Assembly (NCBI GenBank): GCA_049597955.1
Contig: JBMYND010000010.1
Span: forward strand, 3,984 to 67,983
Source of the DNA: JAYPAN01 sp049597955
GTDB lineage: Bacteria > Pseudomonadota > Alphaproteobacteria > RS24
Reading direction: 5' to 3'
Length of the DNA: 64,000 bases
In this document: piece by piece, positions 33,503-41,389 of the stretch
Numbering within the stretch: the stretch's first letter is position 1
Layout of the letters: each line of letters starts with the position of its first letter
Notes under the pieces: generated by a model
Told to the model about the DNA's origin: nothing
Databases searched by the model: none
What the model saw: the letters and a program-made list of their open reading frames with translations, nothing else
Program-made: the position numbers and the translations under genes

Positions 33503-33530
33503 GGGGTCAACGCGTTTGGCCCCTTTTCTT
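33503..33530 (+). terminator. Rho-independent terminator of the cold-shock gene
   Basis: GGGGTCAA pairs with TTGGCCCC (one G-U pair) around a 5-nt loop, then TTTTCTT. Lies 25 bp after the CspA stop. Confidence 0.75.
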
Positions 33531-33702
33531 GCCGGGCAGCCAAATGGTCGACCTATAAAATTGGCATATCAAAATTGGCATATCAATGTCACGCGCGCTT
33601 CGGGAAAGACGCAAAGCCGGATGGCCCGTCGGCCACACGCGCGTCACAATGAGGCGGCTATTATTCTGAATTGGCGGAAGCCGCCGCCATTATCGCAGCC
33701 GC

Positions 33703-33777
33703 TGGTGGGCGATACTGGGATTGAACCAGTGACCCCTACCATGTCAAGGTAGTGCTCTCCCGCTGAGCTAATCGCCC
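33703..33777 (-). tRNA. tRNA-Val, anticodon GAC
   Basis: 75 bases including an encoded CCA. The cloverleaf folds: acceptor GGGCGAT/ATCGCCC, D-arm GCTC...GAGC, anticodon arm CTACC-TTGACAT-GGTAG, T-arm ACTGG-TTCAATC-CCAGT. Anticodon GAC reads valine codons GUC/GUU. No integrated element border was found next to it, although an integrase-like gene lies about 6 kb away. Confidence 0.95.
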
Positions 33778-33822
33778 CTGCCAGTCGGCAAGAAGGCTGT
33801 CTTATCGCAAAACGACCGACCT

Positions 33823-33873
33823 GCCAAGACCAATACGCCAAGACCAATACGCCAAGACCAATTCGCCAAGACC
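33823..33873. repeat. Short tandem repeat, 14-bp unit
   Basis: Three copies of GCCAAGACCAATAC (the third ending TTC) plus a partial fourth, between the tRNA-Val and the nitronate monooxygenase gene. Non-coding; probably slipped-strand in origin. Confidence 0.8.
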
Positions 33874-33875
33874 CG

Positions 33876-35021
33876 TCACATATTGACCGCGGCGGCCAGT
33901 TTTTCATAAGCGCCGATAAAGTCTTCCTTGAATTGCTGCACCACCTGACCGGCTGACAGCGTTTCTGTCATCAGGCCGACGCCTTGACCGACCCAATATG
34001 TTGCCAATTGCCGCGCGCCTTCATGGCCGCTTTGTGACAGCTTGTCGATACGCCCGAGCGGCGGCTCGCTGACCATGCCTTGCAAGGGCATGGGCAAAGG
34101 CTCCGGCGCACCCTCGCTCTCCCAGGCTTGCGTCCACGGGCTGCTCAATTGGCGCGAATGTTTGCCGGTGCGCGCGCGCGAGCGCACCGTATCGCGCGAG
34201 GAGGCGGCCAGCATTTTTTCTTTCACCACCGGATTGGTTTCAGCCTCATTTGTGGTCAACCATACCGAGCCGCACCAAGCCCCCGCCGCGCCCATGCTCA
34301 TGGCAGCGGCCATTTGTGTGCCGGTGGTAATGCCACCAGCCGCCAATACCGGCACATTGACATTCATATTGTCAAAGGCGCGGCAGATTTCCGGCACCAG
34401 AACCATGGTCGAAACATCGCCGCAATGCCCGCCAGCTTCGCCGCCGGCAGCAATCACCACATCGACACCGGCCGAGACCTGCGCCATAGCATGTTCCTTT
34501 GTGCCGACCAGCGCGCCGACTTTCACGCCATGACGGGCGGCCATATCTTTCATGCTTTGCGGCGGCACACCCAGCGCATTGACGATAATTGCGATTGGAT
34601 GTTGAAAGGCGACTTCCATTGCCTGCAAAGCGCCTTCCTCCTGCAAATTATCAGCAAATGTGCTGCTGCTCAGACCTTCTTGCGCGCCTTGCGGCGCCGG
34701 TTCAATATCATATTCAGCCAGCAGATTATTGACGAAATCACGATGCGCTTGCGGAATTTTTGCCGCCATGCTCGCCGCCGCCACGCGCTCGCCCTTGCCC
34801 TCAAATTTATTCGGCACTATCAGGTCAACCCCATAAGGCTTGCCGTCAATATGGGCGTCAATCCATTCCAGCTCTTCCTTCAACCGCTTTGGCGATAAAT
34901 TCACCGCGCCAAACACACCCATGCCACCCGCCTTTGACACGGCCACCACCACATCGCGGCAATGGGTAAAAGCGACCAGCGGAAACTCTATGTTGAACAT
35001 GTCACAAATTGTCGATTGCAT
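33876..35021 (-). CDS. Nitronate monooxygenase-like NAD(P)H flavin oxidoreductase
   Basis: 381 residues with a GGGAGG ribosome site. TIM-barrel FMN enzyme of the 2-nitropropane dioxygenase family: the start FNIEFPLVAF and GGMGVFG, the phosphate-binding GGEAGGHCGD stretch, and VPVLAAGGITTGTQMAAA, with GAAGAWCGSVWL near residue 245. The usual catalytic His is plausible in GGHCG. Family members oxidise nitronates or act as enoyl reductase-like or dioxygenase flavoproteins. Monocistronic. Confidence 0.8.
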   Translation of the reverse strand: MQSTICDMFNIEFPLVAFTHCRDVVVAVSKAGGMGVFGAVNLSPKRLKEELEWIDAHIDGKPYGVDLIVPNKFEGKGERVAAASMAAKIPQAHRDFVNNLLAEYDIEPAPQGAQEGLSSSTFADNLQEEGALQAMEVAFQHPIAIIVNALGVPPQSMKDMAARHGVKVGALVGTKEHAMAQVSAGVDVVIAAGGEAGGHCGDVSTMVLVPEICRAFDNMNVNVPVLAAGGITTGTQMAAAMSMGAAGAWCGSVWLTTNEAETNPVVKEKMLAASSRDTVRSRARTGKHSRQLSSPWTQAWESEGAPEPLPMPLQGMVSEPPLGRIDKLSQSGHEGARQLATYWVGQGVGLMTETLSAGQVVQQFKEDFIGAYEKLAAAVNM

Positions 35022-35159
35022 GTTTGCCTCCCTCTCCCTATGGCAAATAGTTTAGCAGAGCCTTTCGGCCTGACAATAAGCGCCGGTCATTAAATTCGCC
35101 AATGTCGCAGTGATAAAATCACCATATATTCGCGCGCCACGCTGTGTTAAACTTGCCCC

Positions 35160-36080
35160 ATGAGTGCGGACAAGCCCCAGCCCTATCGCGAAATATCGCC
35201 TGCCCCGTCAGTGACGGCCTTGCCGGTTTTGGTGACATCGCCGCATAGCGGGGCGTTTTATCCGGCTGATTTTCTGGCCGCCGCCCATTTGGATGACCAT
35301 GCGATACGCCAATCTGAAGACATGTATGTTGGCGACTTGTTTTGCGAGGCGGCAAGCAAGGGTGTGCGGATGCTTGAGGCGGTTTATCCGCGCGCCTATG
35401 TTGATTTGAATCGCGGCGCTTATGAATTGGAGCCGGCTTTGTTTGACGGGCAATTGCCCGCCCATGTTGACAGCAAATCACCGCGCGCCGGTTCCGGCCT
35501 TGGCACCGTGCCGCGTCTGGTGGCGGAAAATAAACCGATTTACAATCGCAAGCTGCAATATGCCGAAGCCGAAAGACGCATTGAAACCATTTATCAGCCA
35601 TTCCACCGGCGGCTGGCTGAATTGCTGGACAATATGCATGACGCATATGGCATGGCGGTGCTGCTGGATGCCCATTCCATGCCCTCGCAAGCGGCGCGAA
35701 GCACCCATCACCTGCCGGCCAGCGATGCGCCGGAAATTGATTTTGTGCTGGGCAATCGGCACGGGCGCAGTTGCCATGCCGGGCTGACCAATTGGCTGCG
35801 CGATTTTCTGACCTCGCATGGCTATCGTGTTGCGCTCAACAAACCCTATGCGGGCGGCTTTATTACCGAGCATTATGGCCGCCCGGCCAAAGGCTTCCAT
35901 GCGCTGCAAATCGAGATTAATCGCGCCATTTATATGGATGAAAAAGCCTATCGCAAACATGAGGGCTTTGAGCGTTTGCGCGCCTTGTTCGGCCTTATGC
36001 TGAACGAGATTGCCGATAATCTGCCGGCCCTGCCAACCCCGTCACAATCGCCTGATAATGGCCGCTCTGCCGCCGAATAA
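35160..36080 (+). CDS. hutG: N-formylglutamate amidohydrolase
   Basis: 306 residues. Family motifs are visible: the N-terminal VTSPHSGAFYP, the metal-binding YVDLNRGAYEL, RLVAENKPIYN, the LLDAHSMPS segment (Asp/His ligands) and the C-terminal ALQIEINRAIYM. It hydrolyses N-formylglutamate to glutamate and formate, the last step of one histidine degradation route. No other hut genes are adjacent; HisN follows, so the gene may serve formyl-peptide recycling instead. The gene name rests on the family, not on pathway context. Confidence 0.85.
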   Translation: MSADKPQPYREISPAPSVTALPVLVTSPHSGAFYPADFLAAAHLDDHAIRQSEDMYVGDLFCEAASKGVRMLEAVYPRAYVDLNRGAYELEPALFDGQLPAHVDSKSPRAGSGLGTVPRLVAENKPIYNRKLQYAEAERRIETIYQPFHRRLAELLDNMHDAYGMAVLLDAHSMPSQAARSTHHLPASDAPEIDFVLGNRHGRSCHAGLTNWLRDFLTSHGYRVALNKPYAGGFITEHYGRPAKGFHALQIEINRAIYMDEKAYRKHEGFERLRALFGLMLNEIADNLPALPTPSQSPDNGRSAAE

Positions 36081-36098
36081 ACGGATGACGCGCCGAAA

Positions 36099-36899
36099 AT
36101 GAGCCAGCAAACCATAAATTTGCCCGCGCTGCTCGCCCTTGCCCATCAAATGGCCGATGCCGCAGCGCAAGAAACCTTGCCCCTGTTCCGGCAAGCGCCG
36201 CAAGTGGACAATAAGCACAATGACGGTTTCGACCCGGTGACCGAAGCCGACCGCAATGCCGAAAAAGCAATTCGGCAAGTGATTGAACAAAACTGTCCCG
36301 AACATGCCATTCTTGGTGAGGAATATGGCGCCAAAGCCGGCAATGCCCTGCAATGGGTGTTGGATCCGATTGACGGCACACGCGCCTTTATTTCCGGCGC
36401 GCCAAGCTGGGGAACGCTGATTGCGCTAAATCATGACAATGCGCCCTTATTGGGCCTTATGGACCAGCCTTTTACCGGCGAGCGTTATTCAGCCGCCACC
36501 GGATATGGGGCTTTTCTGCGCAAGGATGGCGCCGCGACACGGCTTTCAAGCCGCGCCTGTGCCGAATTGCAAGACGCCATTATGGCCACCACAACGCCCG
36601 ATTTATTTGCAGACGCGCAAGGCGCGAAAATCTGGCAGGCTGTCAGGCAGGCCGTCAGACTGACCCGCTATGGCGGCGATTGCTATAATTATGCGCTGCT
36701 GGCCGCCGGTCATATTGACATTGTTTTTGAACAGGGCTTGCAGGCTTATGACATTCAGGCCTTGGTGCCGATTATCCGCGAGGCTGGCGGCGTGGTGACC
36801 GATTGGCAGGGCGGCGACCCGATGCAGGGTGGCCAAATTATCGCCTGCGGCGACGCCCGCCTGCATGAAAAAGCCCTGGCGCTGATTGGCACAATATAA
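36099..36899 (+). CDS. hisN: Histidinol-phosphatase, inositol-monophosphatase family
   Basis: 266 residues. The IMPase metal-site motifs are present: ILGEEYGAKAG, the DPIDGTRAFISG motif and GGDCYNYALLAAGHIDIV. The last Asp of the two-metal site is in AYDIQALVP. HisN removes phosphate from L-histidinol phosphate in histidine biosynthesis in most alphaproteobacteria. Follows hutG by 18 bp; that pairing recurs in this class of bacteria as far as I recall, and is consistent with this call. Confidence 0.85.
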   Translation: MSQQTINLPALLALAHQMADAAAQETLPLFRQAPQVDNKHNDGFDPVTEADRNAEKAIRQVIEQNCPEHAILGEEYGAKAGNALQWVLDPIDGTRAFISGAPSWGTLIALNHDNAPLLGLMDQPFTGERYSAATGYGAFLRKDGAATRLSSRACAELQDAIMATTTPDLFADAQGAKIWQAVRQAVRLTRYGGDCYNYALLAAGHIDIVFEQGLQAYDIQALVPIIREAGGVVTDWQGGDPMQGGQIIACGDARLHEKALALIGTI

Positions 36900-36901
36900 T
36901 T

Positions 36902-37882
36902 TTAATCCGGCCTGTGGCGCTCGAAAAATGCCAGCACATCATCAAGAAAGGCTTGGCGTATCGCATCGGTCTCCATCATGATTTCATGCATGGCATTGCG
37001 GTAGAACCGTCCCTCGCCATGCGGCAAATGCGACAGCGCAAGCTCATGCGCCCCATTATCGACCAGCTTTTCATGCTCGGCTGTGCCGATAAAGACCGGT
37101 GTTTTAATAGAGCGCAAAAAAGCCGGTTTTTGCGAGGCAGCCATTTTGGCAAAAGCTGTGCGCGACCAGCCAAGCGAACGTCCATTGACCTGCAAACGTT
37201 CATCGGTCAGGCATAATTCCTCGCAGCGCTCATAGCGCGCCGCATCAGAAGTGACATTATTGCGCGGCGGATTTTCCGGCGTGCGCGAGGGCGGGTCCAT
37301 GGAATTCCAATTATCACCGCCTTTAACGGCAATAAGCGGCGGCATGACAACCGCCCGAATAAAATTGAGCAAGGGCGGCAAGGCCACGCCCAGCATGGGC
37401 GCTGATTGCGCCAGCGCCGACAGCCAGTCGGCATGGCGCTGCACCATGCGCAAAGATATTTGCCCGCCCATACTGTGCGCCAGCCCGAAATAAGGCGGCG
37501 GACAATGCCCGCGCACCAGCCGGTCAAACCGGTCTTCCATATCTTCTATATTCTGGTCGAAATCACTCAAATGCAGCCGTGTCGGCTCCTTGCTATTGCC
37601 TTCCGACAAGCCATGGCCACGCCATTCCAGCGCCGCCACGCAATAGCCGCGCGCGGTTAAATCAGCAATGGTTTCAAAATATTTTTCGATAAATTCCGAA
37701 TAGCCGGTCATCAGCACAATCGTGCCTTTCGCTGGCGCATCGGGCGAAAACACCGCATTGCGCAGCAATTTGCCATCGCGGGCGCGGATGTAACCGGCCT
37801 GGCCTCGGGCGGGAACCGGATTGCCCTTAATTTCGACAAGTTCGGCGGCGGCGTCCCAATTGATTGATTTTTCTTGGCTCAT
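36902..37882 (-). CDS. Alpha/beta hydrolase, lysophospholipase-like
   Basis: 326 residues with GGGAG upstream. Features: an early VLMTGYSEFIEKYFE oxyanion region, ALEWRGHGLSEG, the nucleophile elbow LAHSMGGQ, and a late His in NAMHEIMME preceded by GTAEHEKLVDN. This order matches the PldB/monoglyceride lipase-type serine hydrolases. It probably cleaves lysophospholipids or monoacylglycerol. Cytoplasmic (no signal peptide). Convergent with hisN (2-bp gap). Confidence 0.85.
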   Translation of the reverse strand: MSQEKSINWDAAAELVEIKGNPVPARGQAGYIRARDGKLLRNAVFSPDAPAKGTIVLMTGYSEFIEKYFETIADLTARGYCVAALEWRGHGLSEGNSKEPTRLHLSDFDQNIEDMEDRFDRLVRGHCPPPYFGLAHSMGGQISLRMVQRHADWLSALAQSAPMLGVALPPLLNFIRAVVMPPLIAVKGGDNWNSMDPPSRTPENPPRNNVTSDAARYERCEELCLTDERLQVNGRSLGWSRTAFAKMAASQKPAFLRSIKTPVFIGTAEHEKLVDNGAHELALSHLPHGEGRFYRNAMHEIMMETDAIRQAFLDDVLAFFERHRPD

Positions 37883-38069
37883 TTTTAACTCCCTGTTGGT
37901 GCCGCGACATTATCAGCCTGCTGCGCAATAGAAAAGCCGGATGTTGCCGCGCTTTGTCGATTCTGGCCTTTTGACAATCTTGGCGTGTTCACAATCTTGG
38001 CAATGCGCGCCAAATCTGCAATTGTGTCGGAAGTTTTGAGGCCAGTGGATTTGAATCGAGGGGCAGCCC

Positions 38070-39434
38070 ATGTCGGAATTTGCATTGAATAAAACCCATT
38101 GGACAAGCCGGGCTGGTTTTATTTTGGCCTGTATTGGCGCGGCGGTCGGGCTGGGCAATATTTGGAAATTTCCCTATATGACCGGCACCCAAGGCGGCGG
38201 CGCTTTTGTGCTGATATATTTGGCCAGTATTTTTGCCATTGCCGTGCCAATTGCGGCGGCGGAGCTGATGGTCGGGCGCGGCGGGCAATCCGATGCGGTC
38301 AGCTCAGTGCGGCGTCTGGCGGCTGAAAGCGACCGCCCGCACTATCTCGGTGCGATTGGCGCGATTGGTGTTTTGGGCAGTTTTATCCTGCTTACTTTTT
38401 ATGCGGTGATTGCCGGATGGGTATCCGCCTATTTTCTGAAATCGCTTGGCGGTCAATTGCACACGCTCACCGCCGACAGTTCCGGCACACTATTTGACGG
38501 CCTGTTGGCTTCATCCGGCCAGATGATTTTTCACCAGATATTATTTCTCGCCTTGCTTGGGGCGATTGTCCAACGCGACCTTTATACCGGCCTTGAGCGC
38601 GCCAATCTGATTTTGATGCCGGCGCTGATCATCATGCTGGCAGCGATTGCGCTTTATGGCGTGATTGCCGGCGATATTATGCGCACTTTGGCCTTTTTGT
38701 TCACGCCGGATTTCAGCAAAATCACACCGGAAACCGTGCAGGCAGCGATTGGTCATGGTTTCTTTTCCGTCGGGGTTGGCGCGGCCATGCTGGTCACTTA
38801 TGGCGGCTATCTCGACAAAACAATCGATTTGGGCAAAACCGCCATTATTATCGGCCTGGCCGATACGGCCATTGCGCTTTTGGCAGGCATTGGCATTTTT
38901 GCCATTGTTTTCGGCCAAGGGCTGGATCCGGCAGCTGGGCCGGGGCTGATTTTCATCACCCTGCCTGTCGCCTTTGCCCAAGTGCCGGGCGGCCTTGTGC
39001 TTGCACCGCTGTTTTTCCTGCTGGTCTATTTTGCCGCGCTCACTTCCGGCCTGTCGCTGCTGGAAGTGACCACGCGCTGGGCAGAAAACCGATTTGGCCT
39101 GACCCGCCCGAAAGCACTCGCCCTTATGTTGACCACCACTTTTCTGGTTGGGCTGGCGACGGTGTTTTCGTTCAATATCTGGGCCGATATCCGGCTTGCC
39201 GATAGCGGTGTTTTGGCCGACAAAACCCTGTTTGACGTGAAAGATTATCTCGCAACCGCCTATGTCATGCCGATTGGTGGGCTGGGCATTGTCGCCTTTG
39301 CTGCTTGGGCTTTGCCGGCCGACCGGGCGCGGCAGGTTTTCGGCAATTACGGCCTGCTTTTCACCCTGTGGCTGTATCTGGCACGCTATCTGGCACCGAT
39401 TGGCATAATCTGGATGTTTTGGGAAAATCTGTAA
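38070..39434 (+). CDS. Sodium-dependent neurotransmitter-symporter-family transporter
   Basis: 454 residues, about 11-12 membrane segments. NSS signatures: WTSRAGFILACIGAAVGLGNIWKFPY in part at the N-terminus (TM1, sodium and substrate site), GGGAFVLIYL (TM2), ELMVGRGGQ, and GLSLLEVTTRW. Members import amino acids or related amines with sodium. Length is typical of bacterial NSS proteins. Preceded by a gap of 187 bp without an ORF. Confidence 0.9.
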   Translation: MSEFALNKTHWTSRAGFILACIGAAVGLGNIWKFPYMTGTQGGGAFVLIYLASIFAIAVPIAAAELMVGRGGQSDAVSSVRRLAAESDRPHYLGAIGAIGVLGSFILLTFYAVIAGWVSAYFLKSLGGQLHTLTADSSGTLFDGLLASSGQMIFHQILFLALLGAIVQRDLYTGLERANLILMPALIIMLAAIALYGVIAGDIMRTLAFLFTPDFSKITPETVQAAIGHGFFSVGVGAAMLVTYGGYLDKTIDLGKTAIIIGLADTAIALLAGIGIFAIVFGQGLDPAAGPGLIFITLPVAFAQVPGGLVLAPLFFLLVYFAALTSGLSLLEVTTRWAENRFGLTRPKALALMLTTTFLVGLATVFSFNIWADIRLADSGVLADKTLFDVKDYLATAYVMPIGGLGIVAFAAWALPADRARQVFGNYGLLFTLWLYLARYLAPIGIIWMFWENL

Positions 39435-39660
39435 AACCGCAGCGCGCGCTGCTATTTCACGCCGCCAATAGATATTTTTTCAAAAAACGTCAAAAAAAAT
39501 GACGGGTAGGGATTTTTTTCTAAATTTCAAGCCCTGTAAACGCCGTTAACCGCCTCCTATCTCCACTGTGTCGGCGGCAATGGGGCCGCAGGCAAACCGC
39601 CGGAAACGGGGCTGTAACAGACCGATTTCCGGTATCTGGCTTCACAGAAGGAGATGAGTT
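39435..39660 (+). promoter_or_regulatory. Leader/promoter region of the small heat-shock gene
   Basis: 226 bp rich in A/T runs (39470-39525). An ATCTCC stretch near 39560 could pair with GGAGAT of the ribosome site, and CTTC-ACA-GAAG forms a tiny hairpin just before it. Heat-shock or RNA-thermometer control is plausible but unproven; no exact sigma-32 promoter is assigned. Confidence 0.35.
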
Positions 39661-40104
39661 ATGACTGGATTTGATTTGACCCCCCTTTATCGTTCAACGG
39701 TTGGGTTTGACCGTTTGGCAAACATATTTGACGCGCTGGGCGCCGCGCCGGAGAAAACCGCATCCTACCCGCCCTATAATGTGGAACGCACAGGCGAGCG
39801 CGATTACCGCATCACCATGGCGGTTGCCGGTTTTTCCGAGGATGAGCTTGACATTGAGGAATGTTGCGGCGTGCTGAGCGTGCGCGGCGTGCATCAAGGC
39901 GACAGCGAAACACAAGACCGCAATTATCTGTATCGCGGCATTGCCAATCGCAGCTTTGAGCGGCGTTTCCAATTGGCCGACAATGTTCAAGTATCCAATG
40001 CCGCAATTGATAACGGCCTGTTATCCATTGATTTAACGCGGGAAATCCCCGAGGCGGAGAAGCCGCGTAAAATCGCCATTGCAAAGACACTTAAGGCCGC
40101 ATAA
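39661..40104 (+). CDS. Small heat-shock protein, Hsp20/IbpA family
   Basis: 147 residues with an AAGGAGATGAG ribosome site. The alpha-crystallin domain runs from about PPYNVERTGERDYRITMAVAG to the end, with the typical ELDIEECCGVLSVRG strand and IANRSFERRFQLADNV segment. The conserved I-x-I/V C-terminal motif is weak. ATP-independent holdase that keeps denatured proteins folding-competent during heat stress. Followed by a stem-loop at 40135-40168. Confidence 0.9.
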   Translation: MTGFDLTPLYRSTVGFDRLANIFDALGAAPEKTASYPPYNVERTGERDYRITMAVAGFSEDELDIEECCGVLSVRGVHQGDSETQDRNYLYRGIANRSFERRFQLADNVQVSNAAIDNGLLSIDLTREIPEAEKPRKIAIAKTLKAA

Positions 40105-40134
40105 CGACAATTATAAGGCTTAAGCGTCCGGTGT

Positions 40135-40168
40135 CCGGTCGGTGGTTTTGCTCCTCCCCACCGGCCGG
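40135..40168 (+). terminator. Possible terminator stem-loop after the small heat-shock gene
   Basis: CCGGTCGGTGG pairs with CCACCGGCCGG (one G-U pair) around a 12-nt loop. No T-run directly follows, so termination efficiency is uncertain. Confidence 0.4.
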
Positions 40169-40242
40169 GCACCATGCATCTTTTCAATGCGCGCCGTTTT
40201 CTGTAAACTGACCTGAAGTGAAACCAATAATGGGAAAATAAC

Positions 40243-41142
40243 ATGGCCAGCCTGCGCGCCCGATTTTACAAAAAACTGCTCCGCCATTATGTCCGCAATG
40301 GCATGGTCGGCAGCACGGCAGAAGATGTGCAAAAAGCCCGCCAACGCGAAGGGCGTGGCCTGCTGAAATATATCGTGCCAACAAAAGCGGCGCCGGAAGG
40401 CTTTCGCATTGGCGACATATATGCTGAATGGCAAGGCCCGGCCGATGCGCCCCATACGCTGCTTTATCTGCATGGCGGGGGTTATATGGTCGGCAGCCCA
40501 AGCACCCATCGCCACATGGTGCAGCAATTATGTCGTCTGGCCAATATGCGGGCGCTGGTGATTGACTATCGGCTGGCACCCGAACACCCTTTTCCCGCAG
40601 CCATTGAAGATGCCGAGCAAAGCTATGATTGGCTGCTGGCTGAAGGTATTGATGCGACCAAATTATTTGTTGCCGGAGACAGCGCCGGTGGCGGGCTGAC
40701 TTTGGCGCTGATGCAACGGCTCAAGCAATCCGGCAAAGCCCTGCCGCGCGCGCTGGCACTGTTATCGCCTTGGACGGATTTGACCATGAGCGGCATTTCC
40801 ATCAGCGAAAGGGCAGACCGCGACGACATGATTGATGCGGCGCGTATTCCGCTTGCGGTAGATTTTTATCGCGGCGACGCGCCTGCCGATGACCCGCTGA
40901 TTTCCCCGCTTTTCGCTGATTTTGCCGGTTTTCCGCCGATGTTTGTGCAGGTCGGGTCGGAAGAAGTTTTATATGATGACAGCACAAGGCTGGTAGAGCG
41001 CGCGCGCCAAGCCGGATGCAGCGCGCGGCTGCAAATCTGGCCGGATATGCCGCATGTCCATCAAATCGCATTTGGTCTGGTGCCGGAGGGGCGCGCCGCC
41101 CTGCATGATATCGCCCGTTTTCTGGCCGAACACCGCCATTAA
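40243..41142 (+). CDS. Alpha/beta hydrolase of the hormone-sensitive-lipase family
   Basis: 299 residues. The oxyanion motif HGGG is in LLYLHGGGYMVGSP; the nucleophile elbow GDSAGGGL follows at about residue 145. The acid is in DEVLYDDS-like (here VGSEEVLYDDST) and the His in DMPHVHQIA. These are standard for HSL-type esterases acting on small acyl esters. No signal peptide. Confidence 0.85.
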   Translation: MASLRARFYKKLLRHYVRNGMVGSTAEDVQKARQREGRGLLKYIVPTKAAPEGFRIGDIYAEWQGPADAPHTLLYLHGGGYMVGSPSTHRHMVQQLCRLANMRALVIDYRLAPEHPFPAAIEDAEQSYDWLLAEGIDATKLFVAGDSAGGGLTLALMQRLKQSGKALPRALALLSPWTDLTMSGISISERADRDDMIDAARIPLAVDFYRGDAPADDPLISPLFADFAGFPPMFVQVGSEEVLYDDSTRLVERARQAGCSARLQIWPDMPHVHQIAFGLVPEGRAALHDIARFLAEHRH

Positions 41143-41389
41143 ACAGCCCCCTGCGACTATGTTTCGCGGCCCCAAAATCGGCAGAAATCAGGCGCATTGC
41201 GGGTGAAATCGGCGGATTCCGCCAAATGGGTCAGCAATGTTGACCAATTTACTTGAATTTTCGCCCCGCCTGCGCCTATATTACTGTCAAACGGAGCGTC
41301 TCTTGACGCCGCATGAGGCCATGCCGGTTTGCATGGATTCAACAAGCATATGGGAATAAGCCAAGTCGGTTTCCGGTGAGACGGAAAGC

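Noticed and set aside
33516..33752. Small frame crossing the tRNA-Val gene
   Set aside because: It runs through the tRNA antisense strand and the region after the cold-shock terminator; no ribosome site or domain.
26259..33777. Possible integrative element between the integrase-like gene and tRNA-Val
   Set aside because: No copy of the tRNA 3' end was found near the integrase-like gene, and the recombinase looks inactive; borders cannot be supported.
33823..33873. Repeat cluster considered as a CRISPR array
   Set aside because: Units are adjacent with no spacers, and no cas genes are present.
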